Assembly (NCBI GenBank): GCA_032622095.1
Contig: CP136067.1
Span: 63,310,893-63,374,892, forward strand
Length of the DNA stretch: 64,000 nucleotides
Direction of reading: 5' to 3'
From: Siphonodentalium dalli
Taxonomy: Eukaryota; Mollusca; Scaphopoda; Gadilida; Siphonodentaliidae
Of this stretch, positions 11,690 to 22,989 are shown piece after piece; position 1 is the stretch's first letter; the number at the start of each line of letters is the position of its first letter. Below the pieces are notes generated by a model. The model worked only from the letters and a program-made list of their open reading frames with translations. It was not told where the DNA came from and ran no database searches. The translations under genes and the position numbers were made by a program.

Positions 11690-11782
11690 GAGACTGTCGG
11701 CCAGGTGATTGTCCCTGCCACAAATATGAGCTGATTGGAGTGATATTTTCTGCTCGATTGCAAATATCCAAAGTTCCCATAT
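11690..11782 (-). pseudogene. DIRS RNase H, C-terminal fragment
   Basis: On the minus strand, from about 11775 downward, one frame encodes ELWIFAIEQKISLQSAHICG followed by RDNHLADSLS, the last strand and catalytic-region tail of a retroelement RNase H. It continues the RNase H that stops at 18290, so one gene has been split by the 6.5-kb element between them. Further decay follows at a stop just after SLS. Confidence 0.82.
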
Positions 11783-12604
11783 AGTACTGGCCCCACCATT
11801 GACCCCCGTAGGATTTTCATGTGGAGAACTGATTATATGTGCACTTCAATCAGTAGGTTATATGCTTTCAAAAAAAATTGGGTAGACATCACACAAAGTC
11901 CTGCGGTTGCCATGGCAACGGCTTAAATATACATGCCAAATATTGAGGTTTCAACAACCGGAATGCTTGCATTTAACCACTTATCTCGCGTTGGATTTGT
12001 TAAAACTGCCTGCACATATCTATGTTTGCTATATAAACATACCTAACTTGTCGGGAAATGCTAGGTACAATTTCTGAAGTTGTTATATTACAATCCTACC
12101 CCAACAGCGTGAATAACCGTGACATTTGTGTCCTCAAGAACAAAAACACATTGGAGGGGGGGGGCAGTCTTCGATTTTTTATTGGTTATGGCACAGTATG
12201 GTGTGGGCGGCTGTTTCCTAAGTGTTGCAAGTGACACGTTAACGGCTACTCTTTTGTTGGCGATCAGTAGACACAAAACAATAAACAAATGTGTTCGTTA
12301 CAACTTGTTCTATCTAGTTACTTAACCCACAACAGCGGTTCTGGGGTTAGGACGAAACGTTAATTGCGAACGGACGGACGGATAGATAGACAGATCTCAT
12401 AATATGTCTATATAAACATACATGTAAACACACCAACTTTTGTCTTTTCGGGTAAAGCATCTTGGGGAATACCACAAACAAAGTGGTGAAACTCGCGTCG
12501 AGAGACATGTCCTTTGGCAGATTTGTTTAAACGCAGAATAAGAATGGATTAGTAGTAGGAGTAGAGGCAATTTGAGCCTCACTGCCACATATTCACGATC
12601 ACCT

Positions 12605-13550
12605 ATATTGACTGGCTAATGTCGCTTTTTACCGATCCATCAGGAAGATGAAACACTTTGAATGAGTAACTCGACACGACAAACACAAAGGGCGCTTACT
12701 ACCTCCAAGACACACCTGTCGTGTTGTGATGTTGTAGATCGCTCATATGAGGTTGATGGCCTTTTGTTGTCGCCCGATTATCGTGAAAGGTCAGATTTGG
12801 AGAGTGGTCCAAAATTAACCTTTAGTTTATCAAACAACGTTCTATTGAAATTAAATTTATATGGGAAATACCATAATGCCTATCGAAGCTCTCCAGGTCT
12901 ATACCTTGATAATGACTTTGCTTAGAATAAACTAGAACAATAAACCGTTAAATTTGCGAAACACAATGACAATTAAATTTTCTAGAAGGATGTAGCCTTT
13001 ATGTCTTTTGCAAAGAAACTGGCTGATATTGACAACTTTTACACACTAATTGGTTCATTATGATAACATCCGATCCAAGACTAACAACTCGCAAACTCTA
13101 AAAAAAAACGTTGAATGAGTTACTAAACACGACAAGCACAAAGGGCGTTTACTGTCCAAGACATACCTGTTGTTTTGTGATGTTGTATATGTCTCTTATG
13201 AGACTGGTGCCCTTTTTGTCGCTGGATTATCGTGAGAGATCAGAATTGGAGAGGGGTCCACAATTAGCCATTGGTTTATCAAACAACGTTCTATTGACAT
13301 TAACGTTCTATAGGAAATGCCATAGTACTCATAGCAGCTCTCCAAATCTACTTGGAAAATTGCTTTGTCTGGAATAGACTAGAAGATTAAAAGGTGAAAT
13401 TTGCGCACAATGGCATTCAAATTTCGAGAAGGATGTAGGCTTACGTCTTTTGCAAAGAAACTGGCTAATATTGACCACTTTTACAAACTAATTGGTTGAT
13501 CGTTCTAACGTCCGAACCAGTTATTCATGAACTCTAACACATTTGACGAA
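12605..13550 (+). repeat. About 450-bp tandem duplication
   Basis: gaatgagt(a/t)act begins matching units at about 12661 and 13114, roughly 453 bp apart and about 80% alike. Shared words include caaagggcg, tcgtgaga/tcgtgaaagg and caaacaacgttctattga. Both units end with ttgcaaagaaactggct and an attgac(c/a)acttttaca stretch. The 80-odd-codon ORFs in each unit differ in frame detail, so I do not call a protein. Confidence 0.75.
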
Positions 13551-13883
13551 TATGGCATTTCATGAGCATCCATGTATGCATTTCCAATGGCCTAGCGTCC
13601 AATTAGAACATTAACATAAAACGGATTTAGTGGTAAGCTAATATATATGTCGGAAGTGATTTCAATGTTCATTAAATATTATGATTATGTATATATATCC
13701 ACAGGTTTATAATTATGATGACTAGTACACTTGCTTGAATACATAATGCTATCATGAGAATGAATATCGATGAGCATGCCAAGCACACTTAGTTGTCATC
13801 GATAACAACATCCAGTAAATTCGCCTCTTATCGTATTATCAAGACCTCATGTGAACGAGAAAGTTACCTATGAATAACAAACC

Positions 13884-14197
13884 ACCGGGTCGTGCAAAGC
13901 ATCCTTCTTTTCCGAACGGGGAACCATAGACTCTCAATAGAATATGGCACGTGGACCAATGCCCCATATTCGGATAGATTATGTGCCCTCTGCAACTCAG
14001 AAATATGCGACGAGTATCATGTAATCCTTAAATGTATTGAACCCCAAGACATACGCGTACAATACCTGGGGCCATAATATTATCGGAAACCAAACGCTAA
14101 CAAGTTAGCAGCACTATTCAATAACCACAACAGAATAATTACCAAGAATCTCTCAGTTTTTATAAAAAAGGTCATTGATATATTTCGGAACTCTTGA
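13884..14197 (+). pseudogene. LINE (non-LTR retrotransposon) ORF2 C-terminal fragment
   Basis: The reading frame encodes SILLFRTGNHRLSIEYGTW, then SDRLCALCNSEICDEYHVIL with KC, then, after one stop at about 14075, RKPNANKLAALFNNH and KNLSVFIKKV before a terminal TGA at 14195. The R-x-GNHRL-x-IE-x-G-x-W and C-x2-C-x5-DE-x-H-x4-C layout is the CCHC-like tail that follows the reverse transcriptase in several LINE clades. Only the last 100 or so residues remain, as expected from 5' truncation. It lies inside the 6.5-kb TIR element. Confidence 0.8.
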
Positions 14198-15039
14198 GGC
14201 TATATTTTCGGACAAACAAGTAACCCCCCTTCAAAATATACCGTTATAATATACTTGTTTCTTACACATGTACCAACATTTTATGAAGAAGGACCCCAAC
14301 ACCAATACAATAGTTTATGGCTGCAGATACGCTTATTTTATAAGCACAACAAGTAATACAATCTGATTCCTCTTGAGGCTTAATCACTTAAACCATTCAA
14401 AATCCATATCCATTGACCGAACACGCAACCATTACGCCGAAACTAATAACAATAACCCTATATATCTATCAGACAAAATATAAATATAAAAGAAGCATCT
14501 TTCCCTTCCCGCGCTCTCTCTCCATTCTCCATCAATATACCTTGTCTTTCACTCTATATTATCTCTCTCTACGTCTGTCTCACATATAATGTTTGTGTTC
14601 TATTGAAATAGTGTTCAACTATCCTTTCCCAGTGTTCAGTCAGTCGAATCTTTCAAAGCAATCAAACAGAAACAAAAGGTCCATTGCCTATTTAAAAAAA
14701 ACTTAGTGTCGTTATCGCGATATATAACTTGAACAAACGTCGACCGATTTGATGCATAGTTGATAAACGGATTTTTCATAGCAACATCTCGGTCGTTCTC
14801 GCAAAACGGATGTTTTATCTGAGATATGGATTTTAAATTGTGTACTTGATTAATCCCAGGGCGACAACTTTAAAGTATTTCAACTCAACTGATCCCTGTT
14901 CTACGACAATATCTGGAAATAAATAAAAACATCGATGCTCAACTGTTGTTAAATATATATTATTATTATTATTGGCGTACATGCGTCCTATTACCATACT
15001 GTTGGGGATAGCATTTTGAATCTACCCATATATAAAATT

Positions 15040-15420
15040 TATATGTTCTTACAAGTATATGACCCAATCAAAATAGATGCACATCGAACAGTTTTTATGA
15101 GGTTTCTGGTCATTAGCAATACATAATGGATATAGTATGACAAACAACATGTGATTCACCAAAACGGTTGCCATGCCAACGGTGTACGTTATTCGGATCA
15201 TATCCAAAATGATATATAATGGTGTGATATACATGTGTGCCAACTGCGATGCTTTTATCATAACATTGACGATTGTGTCCTCTTTCCACCCAACTAATGG
15301 TGTGGCCATTGTCTATTATATCGGGAAGAGCAATTTCTAATTTTAAGGGTCGCCAATTGGCCTGGTCACATATTTCGTAAAATCTCTCACACAAGTAACA
15401 ATCAGCCTATGGATAAGATA
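15040..15420 (-). repeat. Internal repeat with GTTGCCATG(C/G)CAAC core, copy 1
   Basis: aaaacggttgccatgccaac, gatgcttttatcataac and gacgattgtgtcctctttcc have counterparts at 17605-17760 in the same orientation. This is a roughly 200-bp internal repeat of the 6.5-kb TIR element. The minus-strand ORFs over it are not convincing genes. Confidence 0.6.
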
Positions 15421-15912
15421 TGTATCTCAAAATAAAGGCTATGATCTCCAGAATGTAACAAATATCAATATGATGCAATAAATTGAGAAAGGTTCCTCAT
15501 AAAGACAAATAATAGCACATGAAGTGATAAAACACTTGACCTTTCATAGTCACCTTGACTCTTGAGATCAGTGCTGGAGGTTCGTCTTGGAGAATGTATG
15601 CATGCAAGTATTATTATATAACCATATCGACCAACAAGTCCACCGTTGTCACTAAAATAATTCACATATGATCATTTTCCAGAATTCTCAGAAACCACAT
15701 ATTGTTGCTATGGTAACGCCATTTTCAAGGCTACTAATCGATAAGAAGCTTATCAACAATGGTTTCCAATGTCTCCAGTATATGGGATTTACGATTAACT
15801 ACATTGCACAAAATCCCCAATTTTGTTTACGAAACCCATTTTTTGTATACAAATGACAGGCTACTATGAAGAAAGTTGGAGTGTGACATGGACCGATCTT
15901 CCTGGAGCATCC

Positions 15913-16225
15913 GGAGCCTCGGTGGCTCAATCGGTTAGGGGTACAACTCCAAGCCGTTTCGTCATCCAGCGCTGGCGATAAGGGTTCAAATCCTCATGTT
16001 TCCGTCGTGGACTTTGTAGCTCGAAATCGTTATCTGGTGGAGTTACCAGTTACTCGCCGATGGCCGGTGGTTTGCCGCACATGGTTGACGAGTTTATCAG
16101 CCATTGAAATCACTGTTATATTAGTCGCAAGTGTGCGGATTTCCTCCACCACTAAAACTGGCAATGTCGTGATATGGCCTTAGTTGCTAAAGCGACAATA
16201 AACCCCAATCAATCAATCAATCAAT
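15913..16225 (+). mobile_element. tRNA-derived SINE, copy 2
   Basis: Same family and orientation as the copy at 1156-1466, with box A-like TGGCTCAATCGG, box B GGTTCAAATCC and a (CAAT)n tail. The target duplication cctggagcatcc flanks it exactly (15901-15912 and 16226-16237). It inserted into the interior of the 6.5-kb TIR element, so it is younger than that element. Confidence 0.93.
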
Positions 16226-16353
16226 CCTGGAGCATCCAAAGGTTGCCAAGAACTATTGCGATGTGGTTGCAAGAATGGATGCAAAAACAATTGCAAATTC
16301 TCGAGGGCATCATTACGCTGTACTGTTCTATGCTCTATGCTCTATTGCAAATA

Positions 16354-16508
16354 CAGTAATGCCCTAAGTAATCGACCCCTTAACCACATCAGAATTATGG
16401 GTAATTTTCAGGATTTAGTCGGAAATAAATATCCATATTTCCGACTAAATCCTGGAAGATACCCATAATTCTGCTGTGGTTAGGATGTCGATTACTTAAG
16501 GCATTACT
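16354..16508. repeat. Palindromic MITE/hairpin
   Basis: Left arm (about 16354-16424, cagtaatgccctaagtaatc onward) and right arm (about 16436-16508, ending gattacttaaggcattactg) are near-perfect reverse complements around a 10-15-nt centre. That makes a stem of about 70 bp. It sits inside the 6.5-kb TIR element. Confidence 0.85.
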
Positions 16509-17599
16509 GCAAGTGTTGCCAAAAGTGACATGTATGCAAGTTTTTCCAACTCTTTAGGGTGCGTTCACACAACTAGCAGAATTGACTGGCGATTTGTCAT
16601 GAATTATTCATACTTGACTATCCATTGCACATTATTGAATGCCACTTATCGCAGAATGAGTGTCTTCGACTGTTTTATCCTATATTGGAGCGGCGAAACG
16701 CCACGAGTTATTGCATGATTGATTCTCATAATATATTAGAATCAAATTTTTTAGCACACTTAAGTTGTATAACAACTATATAGGCAATTACATATATCTC
16801 ACGATATTGCTATTGCAAATGTAAACAATTCATATCATACCTTGTCGCACATAATTCGCACCTACGCTCGTAGTAAAAACATTTGCTTACCTCTATTTTG
16901 AAGAATTATAGTTAATATCATAAATATGTAAACTTTGCGGTACTTGTATGTTCCGCATATAATACCACAATGATTAGCAGCTTGTCAAATTGTGAGTAAG
17001 TGTTATTATAGCTGCACAAAGGTAATCGGGTAGCTCCATAGCAACGGTTGCCAAGCAGTTTTGTACCAGACCAATATTGTCCACACACACTCGCTAAAAT
17101 GATATGATATAAAGTTAACGCGGAAGATTGTCATAATCAACTTTCAGATAGTTTTATATCATAGAAATGCTTCTCGTGTCATTGTAACCATCAATTATAG
17201 TAATCAAAACAAACAACCCATTTTTTTTTTGCATTATATTTACGCTATTCCATCATCTTCTGGCCTATAATTTTTGTTTTGCAATCCTTAGAATTGTTAT
17301 ATATATACAGAGTGAATTATCAGTTTATATTTTCTTGTCAAAGTACATTTTATAATAAAAAATGTACACACATCTCAATAAAATGTCGATACACGCAGCC
17401 AATAATAGGGACTTTCAAACAAATGGCGGCCATTTTATCCGCCATTTTGATTCTACCCAACTATAACGGACACATGAGTCAATTAATATATAGCTTGATC
17501 CCTTTTCAGTACAAATAGGTACATAAAACATTGTTTTTCGATTAGAAACTGAGTCATAACGATGCATACTTGTTGGGATTGAGAGAAAAACAAGATTTG

Positions 17600-17780
17600 T
17601 TGTCAAAACGGTTGCCATGGCAACCATGGGCATTCTCCAGCTTGGCATGATATCAAAAATGTGTTATTTTGATATGTAGTACAAGCGTGTCAAGTTTGGT
17701 GCTTTTACCATAAAATGCACGATTGTGTCATCTATCCGCCCCACTAAAAGGCATATGGCGAGATTCCAGTTTAGATGTCA
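17600..17780 (-). repeat. Internal repeat with GTTGCCATGGCAAC core, copy 2
   Basis: This is the partner of the repeat at 15040-15420: aaaacggttgccatggcaac, ggtgcttttaccataa and cacgattgtgtcatct are shared in order. The minus-strand ORF at 17415-17648 falls partly in it and is dismissed. Confidence 0.6.
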
Positions 17781-18289
17781 TGACGTCGATGACATCATAG
17801 TGGTGTCACATCCCACATTTTGGCCCTTTACTTGATATGTGATATTGTGGTCTCTTCTAAATATATGTTATATTCAACATATGGGGGGGGGGGGGACTCG
17901 TTTATTCCTGCAATGGCTATAGGGCAGACATTGACTATAAGCCCATTCTCAATGATATTTGATCGTTACCATAGCAACGGAGATATATATGGCCAGCCAA
18001 CTTGTACCTAGCATTTCCCGATAAGTTAGATATGTTTATATAGCAAATATAGATATGTGCAGGCAGTTATAACAAATACAACGCGAGATAAGTGGTTAAA
18101 TGCAAGCATTCCAGTTGTTGAAACCTCAATATTTGGCATGTATATTTAAGCCGTTGCCATGGCAACCGCAGGACTTTGTGTGATGTCTACCCAATTTTTT
18201 TTGAAAGCATATAACCTATTGATTGAAGTCCACATATAATCAGTTCTCCACATGAAAATCCTACGGGGGTCAATGGTGGGGCCAGTACT

Positions 18290-19385
18290 AATAGTAGTTG
18301 ACACAGTTGTGGGGAATGAATCCCGCCCTGCTGGTTGATGTATTGGACTACAGTTGTGTTGTCCGAGCAAACCAGGACATGTTGATTTCGCAGGGCTGGT
18401 GCGAAATGTTTTAGGGTCAATAATACCGCTCTCATTTCGAGATTGTTTATGTGGAATGTCCTCTCTTGGGGAGACCAAGTGCCCTGAAAAATGTGTTTGT
18501 CCATATGTCCCCCGTAGCCCTGTAAACTGGCATCGGTTGTGATAACTTTTGTTACCTTCACAGGTACTAGGGATCGGCCTTTGGAAATGTTGGCTGTATG
18601 TAACCACCAATTTAAATGAGGGATGAGATATTTCGGGCATGGAAGTTCCCTGTCCATGTCCATCCCTGGTTTCCAATGTGAAAGGAGAAATAATTGAATT
18701 GGTCGCATGAATAGTCTGGCATTGGGTATCAGATCCAAGCATGAAGCAATCATGCCCACAACTTGCAGTTAATGTCTGACCGTATTGTGGCCTGTATTTA
18801 ACCTTGTAACTGTTAGTTGTAGACAACGAATTCGCTCCAGACTTGGGGCTGCTAAGCCCATGTCCAGTTGAAGATGTGCTCCCAGATATATTATGGATTG
18901 AGTAGGAGTCAGTTGTGATTTCTCAAAATTGATCAAGAACCCCAGATTTTTTAGAGTTGTCAACAAAAGATTGCGTTGTTTTTGCAACTGCACAGGACTC
19001 TGGTTTACGCAAAGCCAATCGTCGAGATAAACAACGAGTCGTAAACCCCTCTTTCGGAGGTAAGAGGCGGCTCCCGCACTGACTTTCGTCCAAATTCTCG
19101 GTGAGCATGTTGGGCCGAAACATAAAGCGCGGAACTGGTAAGCTGTTCCGTCCACACAGAAATGGAGAAATTTCCGGTTCGGTGGATAAATCATTATGTG
19201 CATGAAAGCTTTTTGGATATCCAGAGAAAATGCCCAATCGTTTGGCTGTACTAACGTCAATGTTTTGGCTAGTGTGTCCATTTTGAAGGACTGTTTCTGG
19301 AGAAACACATTTAGTTTCTTTAGATTGATCACGGGCCTCAATTCGCCATTTTTCATGGGAACGAGGAATAATGTACTGTAAAACC
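18290..19385 (-). pseudogene. DIRS reverse transcriptase and RNase H N-terminal part (broken)
   Basis: From 19356 down to 18769 the minus strand encodes an RT core with RPVINLKKLN, SLDIQKAFMHI, FRALCFGPTCSPRIW and VVYLDDWL (the YxDD catalytic box), then FLINFEKSQL and YLGAHL. After a frameshift near 18770, RNase H follows with TDASLQGYGG, INNLEMRAVLL and VCSDNTTVVQYINQQGG (catalytic D, E, D residues visible). It stops abruptly at 18290 where the 6.5-kb TIR element begins. Another frameshift near 19385 separates it from its N-terminal part. Confidence 0.9.
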
Positions 19386-19780
19386 TTCGTTCATCGACTG
19401 AGAAGGCACCAGCTTGATTGTGTTGAGCGCTAAAAGTTTTGCGACCTCGTTTTTGAGTAAACCCAGAGTCGGGGCAGGAACACGAGTTTGTTTGACCCCG
19501 TTGAACAGTGGAACATGGGTAAACTGTAGTTGGTAACCTTGGCTGACAATAGTCAATAGCCAGCGGTCTTGGGTTAATTTCTCCCAGTTTGGTATGAAGT
19601 GCGTAAACCGACCACCTACAGGAATTTCGGGATGGATATTTACAAAATATGTTGTTGGGTTGACAATACTCACCAAGTCATCTGTTGCCACTCTTTTTGT
19701 AGTAGGAAGGCTTTGCTCTGAATTTCGGAATCCGAAATGGCACTTTTGACTTGTCACCAGGTGCCTTGCTGAGAGAAGCA
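19386..19780 (-). pseudogene. DIRS reverse transcriptase, N-terminal extension
   Basis: The minus-strand frame carries VGGRFTHFIPNWEKLTQDRW, LTIVSQGYQLQFTHVP and LLKNEVAKLLALNTIKLVPS. The GGRL-x2-F-x2-W-x4-D-x-W-x2-..-GY pattern is the usual lead-in to DIRS/PAT reverse transcriptases. It overlaps the end of the gag frame, and a one-base slip at about 19385 shifts it out of the downstream RT frame. Confidence 0.82.
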
Positions 19781-20978
19781 CTGGCAGTGGGTTTAGGAGT
19801 CCAGGATTTGGTGTTCTGAGTGGTGGACGAAATACCGGTTGGGTTTTGTCCCTGATTATAGAAAGATTTCTTCGTACTAGTAGCAGTAGAAGTTTCTGGG
19901 AATTTCCGTTTTCGGTCCTGACGTTTGTGGAAATCTGATAACAGGTCATCCAGAGCTTTGTTGGAATCTTTGCGATTATTCAAAAATGAAACCAGTTCAG
20001 GACCAAATACACTGTCCAAGGTGAGAGGAAGGTTGGAAAGCTCCTGATTGTCATCGGCTTCATATAGACCGGTATCTGTCATGGCGAGTTGACGCCGGAT
20101 GATATGGTGGAAAGCACCAGTACGGCCCATCTGGTCGACACACTTCGTAGTTAAACAGAACGCATCTTTGACCTGTTGGCCAACCAATTCCGAGCTGTCA
20201 GTCGTACTACCGGTAGACATAGTGGAAAGGATTGATCCCAGATTATGCTGAAGATATATCAGTTGCACAATACCCATATGGTAAGCCAATTTTTCCAACA
20301 TTTTGTATGGCTGTGAGAACAGGAATTTATTCCCATGTCCCGAGAAAGCGGCTTTTTTGCCATGTTTCTTGACCAGAACTTTTCCAACTGTGTCATCCAG
20401 TGATGGAATAGCCAGAAAGTCAGCAGTTTTATCGTTGACAGGAAACTGAACAAGTGATTCCTCAGGAAAAGCTGTTAGTTTATTTGGAGTTTTTGAACGC
20501 CAGTTTTCCAGGAGAATTGCCTTCTGACAGTCCTCGATATTGATGTCCGCCTTTTCTTCCTTTGATTTAGGAAGGGCATCGACACCAAACAATTCAAAAA
20601 GACCTTTATTGACTTATATAATGTGTCTGCAGTCATTTCAGGAATGACTGTGTCAAAATCGTTCATACTTTGGGTGTGTCCCAAGGAAACAAAATCTTCC
20701 TCTTGAACATTATTGTCAGAGTCAGAAGAATCAGGTCTTTGTGACCGGTGAAAATGTGTGCTCGTTCGTCTTTGTGACGAAATATCATGCACTGCCACTA
20801 GACTCGGCTGTCGTGGTGACGCCTGGTCCTGACTATATGCTGGCTGACTTTGTGTCGCCATAGTTACAGCAGGTGGAAAAGTAGCCCTTTGTGGTGCTGA
20901 CTGTGCTGGGGGAGGGGTTAGAATTGCCCTCATGTTGACAAGAATTTGGTCAAGTTTTCCACCAAACTCATCACGCAA
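19678..20978 (-). pseudogene. DIRS gag-like ORF1 (frameshifted)
   Basis: Two overlapping minus-strand frames (20978-20475 and 20592-19678) form one roughly 430-residue protein broken by a slip near 20615. The first half is Ser/Gln/Pro-rich with an acidic patch (SSDSDNN). The second half contains FSGHGNKFLFSQPYKMLEKL and GAFHHIIRRQLAMTDTGLYE, and its tail is basic and Ser/Thr-rich (KRQDRKRKFPETS). Position upstream of the RT and this composition fit the poorly conserved gag-like ORF1 of DIRS elements. It has no CCHC knuckle. Confidence 0.75.
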
Positions 20979-21284
20979 CCCTTCGATTTTGCCGTTAAAT
21001 TCGTGTTGTAATTTAACGTATTTCGTCAGCTTTCGATCTGCTTTAGCTTTGCCTTTCGCTCCATGAGGAGGAGACTACGTGACAGAATTATTACAGTCAT
21101 TACACGCTGAACTATCACTATCGGATGACATCGTATGAGAGTTAATAGATATGCAACTTAACGCGACGGCGCCAAAACGATACTGATTCACATCACCTAT
21201 TTTCGTTAGGGGTTCCAGTTCGGTTAAAAATGCGAACCGAAAACGGGCATGCCTCCTCTATGTTCGTAGTCCACAGCCTCTGCA

Positions 21285-21520
21285 GACGTGGCACCTTCTC
21301 GTGCTACCTCTATACAGCCCAGCCTGCGGGCACAGAGCTGGGTTCGTGGTCATGCCTCCTCTATTCATTTAGTCATGGCCTCCACAGCCTCAGCGGAGAA
21401 GGGCAGGCAATGGACGTTCTGTGGCAGCTACCGCTGGTCCTGCTCCCAGTGAGACTGGGTTCATTCCATCTCTGCACATGCCAGAGTCCAATTGTTACAT
21501 GTGGCAAACAAGCCACAATA
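21285..21520. repeat. Direct repeat near the 5' side of the DIRS element (copy B)
   Basis: This matches 10273-10510 in the same orientation. The two copies bracket all DIRS coding segments. From 21520 to 22300 I see only the sequence between this repeat and the inverted terminal repeat, with no convincing gene; the + strand ORF at 21919-22257 is unassigned. Confidence 0.65.
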
Positions 21521-22312
21521 TTTTCGACACACTATAATATTGACTGTATCTGTGGATATTACAGTGCAGGAACCACGGCCGAGTAACTTTACAACCATGT
21601 CTCCAGTAGCATTCTTTAACGTTCAATAACGTCAGCCATTAATGTCAGCGCCCGATCGGTATCTGACCGAGTTCTGATTTTTGTCAGAATACCCTGACCA
21701 GGTTTCGATCAGCTAATGAATGGGCTGCTCTGAATGGAAACAATGAATCGTGATTCTGATTCTCGTCAGATTTTACACCCCAGCTTTTGTGATTCAGAAC
21801 CTCTCTATCAGCGAATAACTTGGTCAGTCTGCCCCTCCCCATCAATTGCCCTGTTTACCAAGTACTTTGATTTCCAGGTACTTAAATTTGGGTTGCGTTG
21901 TCCAGATCTTCTTAGGATGTGTCCCTGGATAACCAGCCTGGTTCCTCAATATCTCATTCACATGTTTCTATTACGACTCTACACTCTCTTTCTATTATGA
22001 CTCCTATGAACAAATTGATCCTAGACACCTCCGTTCCAGGAACATTAGGGCACACCAAGTACGCGATGTTTACGCTTCATGGGTTATCGGGGGCTCAGTT
22101 GCTCTTTAAGAGTCAAAATGAGCTGTTGCGTATTGGACCCAATGGTCCACCTTTCCACAGTTCTACCAAAGAGACTTTGCATTACAGGCTGGCAACCTTT
22201 TCCGTTCCAGACCTCTACTTACAGCTTCAGCAGGTGTTTTTTTCAGGCCTAGTCTGATTATCTGTTTCATGGCCTCCTTATTTCAAGAATCATAATAACA
22301 TTACAACCAACA

Positions 22313-22398
22313 GTTCAGTTCCAAGATATCTTTGATGGAGATATAATATATTTTACCTAAAATATGTATCTCCTTATTAAAGTATCTTGGAACTGAAC
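22313..22398. repeat. Hairpin with GTTCAGTTCCAAGATA arms
   Basis: gttcagttccaagatatct at the left is matched by agtatcttggaactgaac at the right, over an AT-rich loop with weaker internal symmetry. It lies close to the right inverted terminal repeat of the DIRS element and may be part of its terminal region. Confidence 0.7.
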
Positions 22399-22479
22399 TC
22401 ATAGGGCCCTCCCACAGTTGGAACCAACATCCCACCCGCGAACTCGGTCAAACGCATCGAACACACAGAAGGGGGAAAC

Positions 22480-22583
22480 AAGATGAGCCTAAGCTGATTT
22501 TATGGAAAGCGCTGGTCATGTGGCCGGTGTTCAGTTGGTAATAGGGAACTGGGAATTAATTATAATAATAATTATAGGCATTA
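22480..22583. repeat. Right inverted terminal repeat of the DIRS element
   Basis: Inverted counterpart of 9347-9450: aagatgagcc, gctggtcatgtggcc and ataggcatt in reverse-complement order. It marks the 5' edge of the minus-strand element. Confidence 0.7.
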
Positions 22584-22989
22584 TCGATACAGGAATAAAC
22601 ACGGTTTACCAATAACACCAAAAATTCTTCTATTATTGCAGAGAAAGAAGGATATAACCAATAGTCCAGTGTCCAAGATTCTTATTAGGAGATACATATT
22701 TTGGGTCAAAAATATTATGTGTATGTCATGCAAACTTTCAGAACTTTGGGATTCAGACAAATATATCAGGAAAATTATGAATTATGAATTGGCATTACAA
22801 CGTTGGGCCAACAATTCTGTGTCAAAGATATACCAATTAACCAAAAACAATCCAGCATATTTTATGGCATAGCGTTGCATATTGTGTCAGCAATTATTGT
22901 GTTTACGGAAAAAGTCTGTTAGTTGATATATATACCTCGCACGTTGAGATGTATCACATGTTTGCTATGTTATTGGACTGCTAGGTGTA

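Larger units (their letters stand above)
11789..18283. mobile_element. 6.5-kb element with about 280-bp TIRs, inserted in the DIRS RNase H
   Basis: Positions 11789-12070 are repeated inverted at 18002-18283 with high identity; each arm starts ggccccaccattgacccccg at the outer edge. The palindrome AGTACT flanks both ends (11783-11788, 18284-18289). It may be a 6-bp target duplication or part of the TIR with a TA duplication. Long TIRs and a 6-bp duplication would recall Polinton/Maverick elements, but there is no polymerase, integrase or capsid gene, and the usual AG terminus is missing. The interior holds a LINE scrap, a SINE, a tandem duplication and many palindromes, so it is at best a non-autonomous composite. 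Confidence 0.72.
9347..22583 (-). mobile_element. Decayed DIRS-type tyrosine-recombinase retrotransposon, interrupted by a 6.5-kb insert
   Basis: On the minus strand, in order, are a gag-like ORF (20978-19678), reverse transcriptase (about 19770-18769), RNase H (18768-18290, resuming 11782-11690) and the start of a tyrosine-recombinase region (about 11560-10780). DIRS elements have this gene order and use a tyrosine recombinase instead of an integrase, so no target duplication is expected. About 100-bp inverted repeats (9347-9450 and 22480-22583), sharing ggccacatgaccagcg, would be the inverted terminal repeats typical of DIRS1-like elements. Frameshifts and stops make it dead. It lies antisense in a host intron. 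Confidence 0.8.

Noticed and set aside
11789-18283. Polinton/Maverick element
   Set aside because: Long TIRs and possible 6-bp flanks fit, but there is no polymerase, integrase, ATPase or capsid gene and the terminal bases differ from the usual AG...CT.
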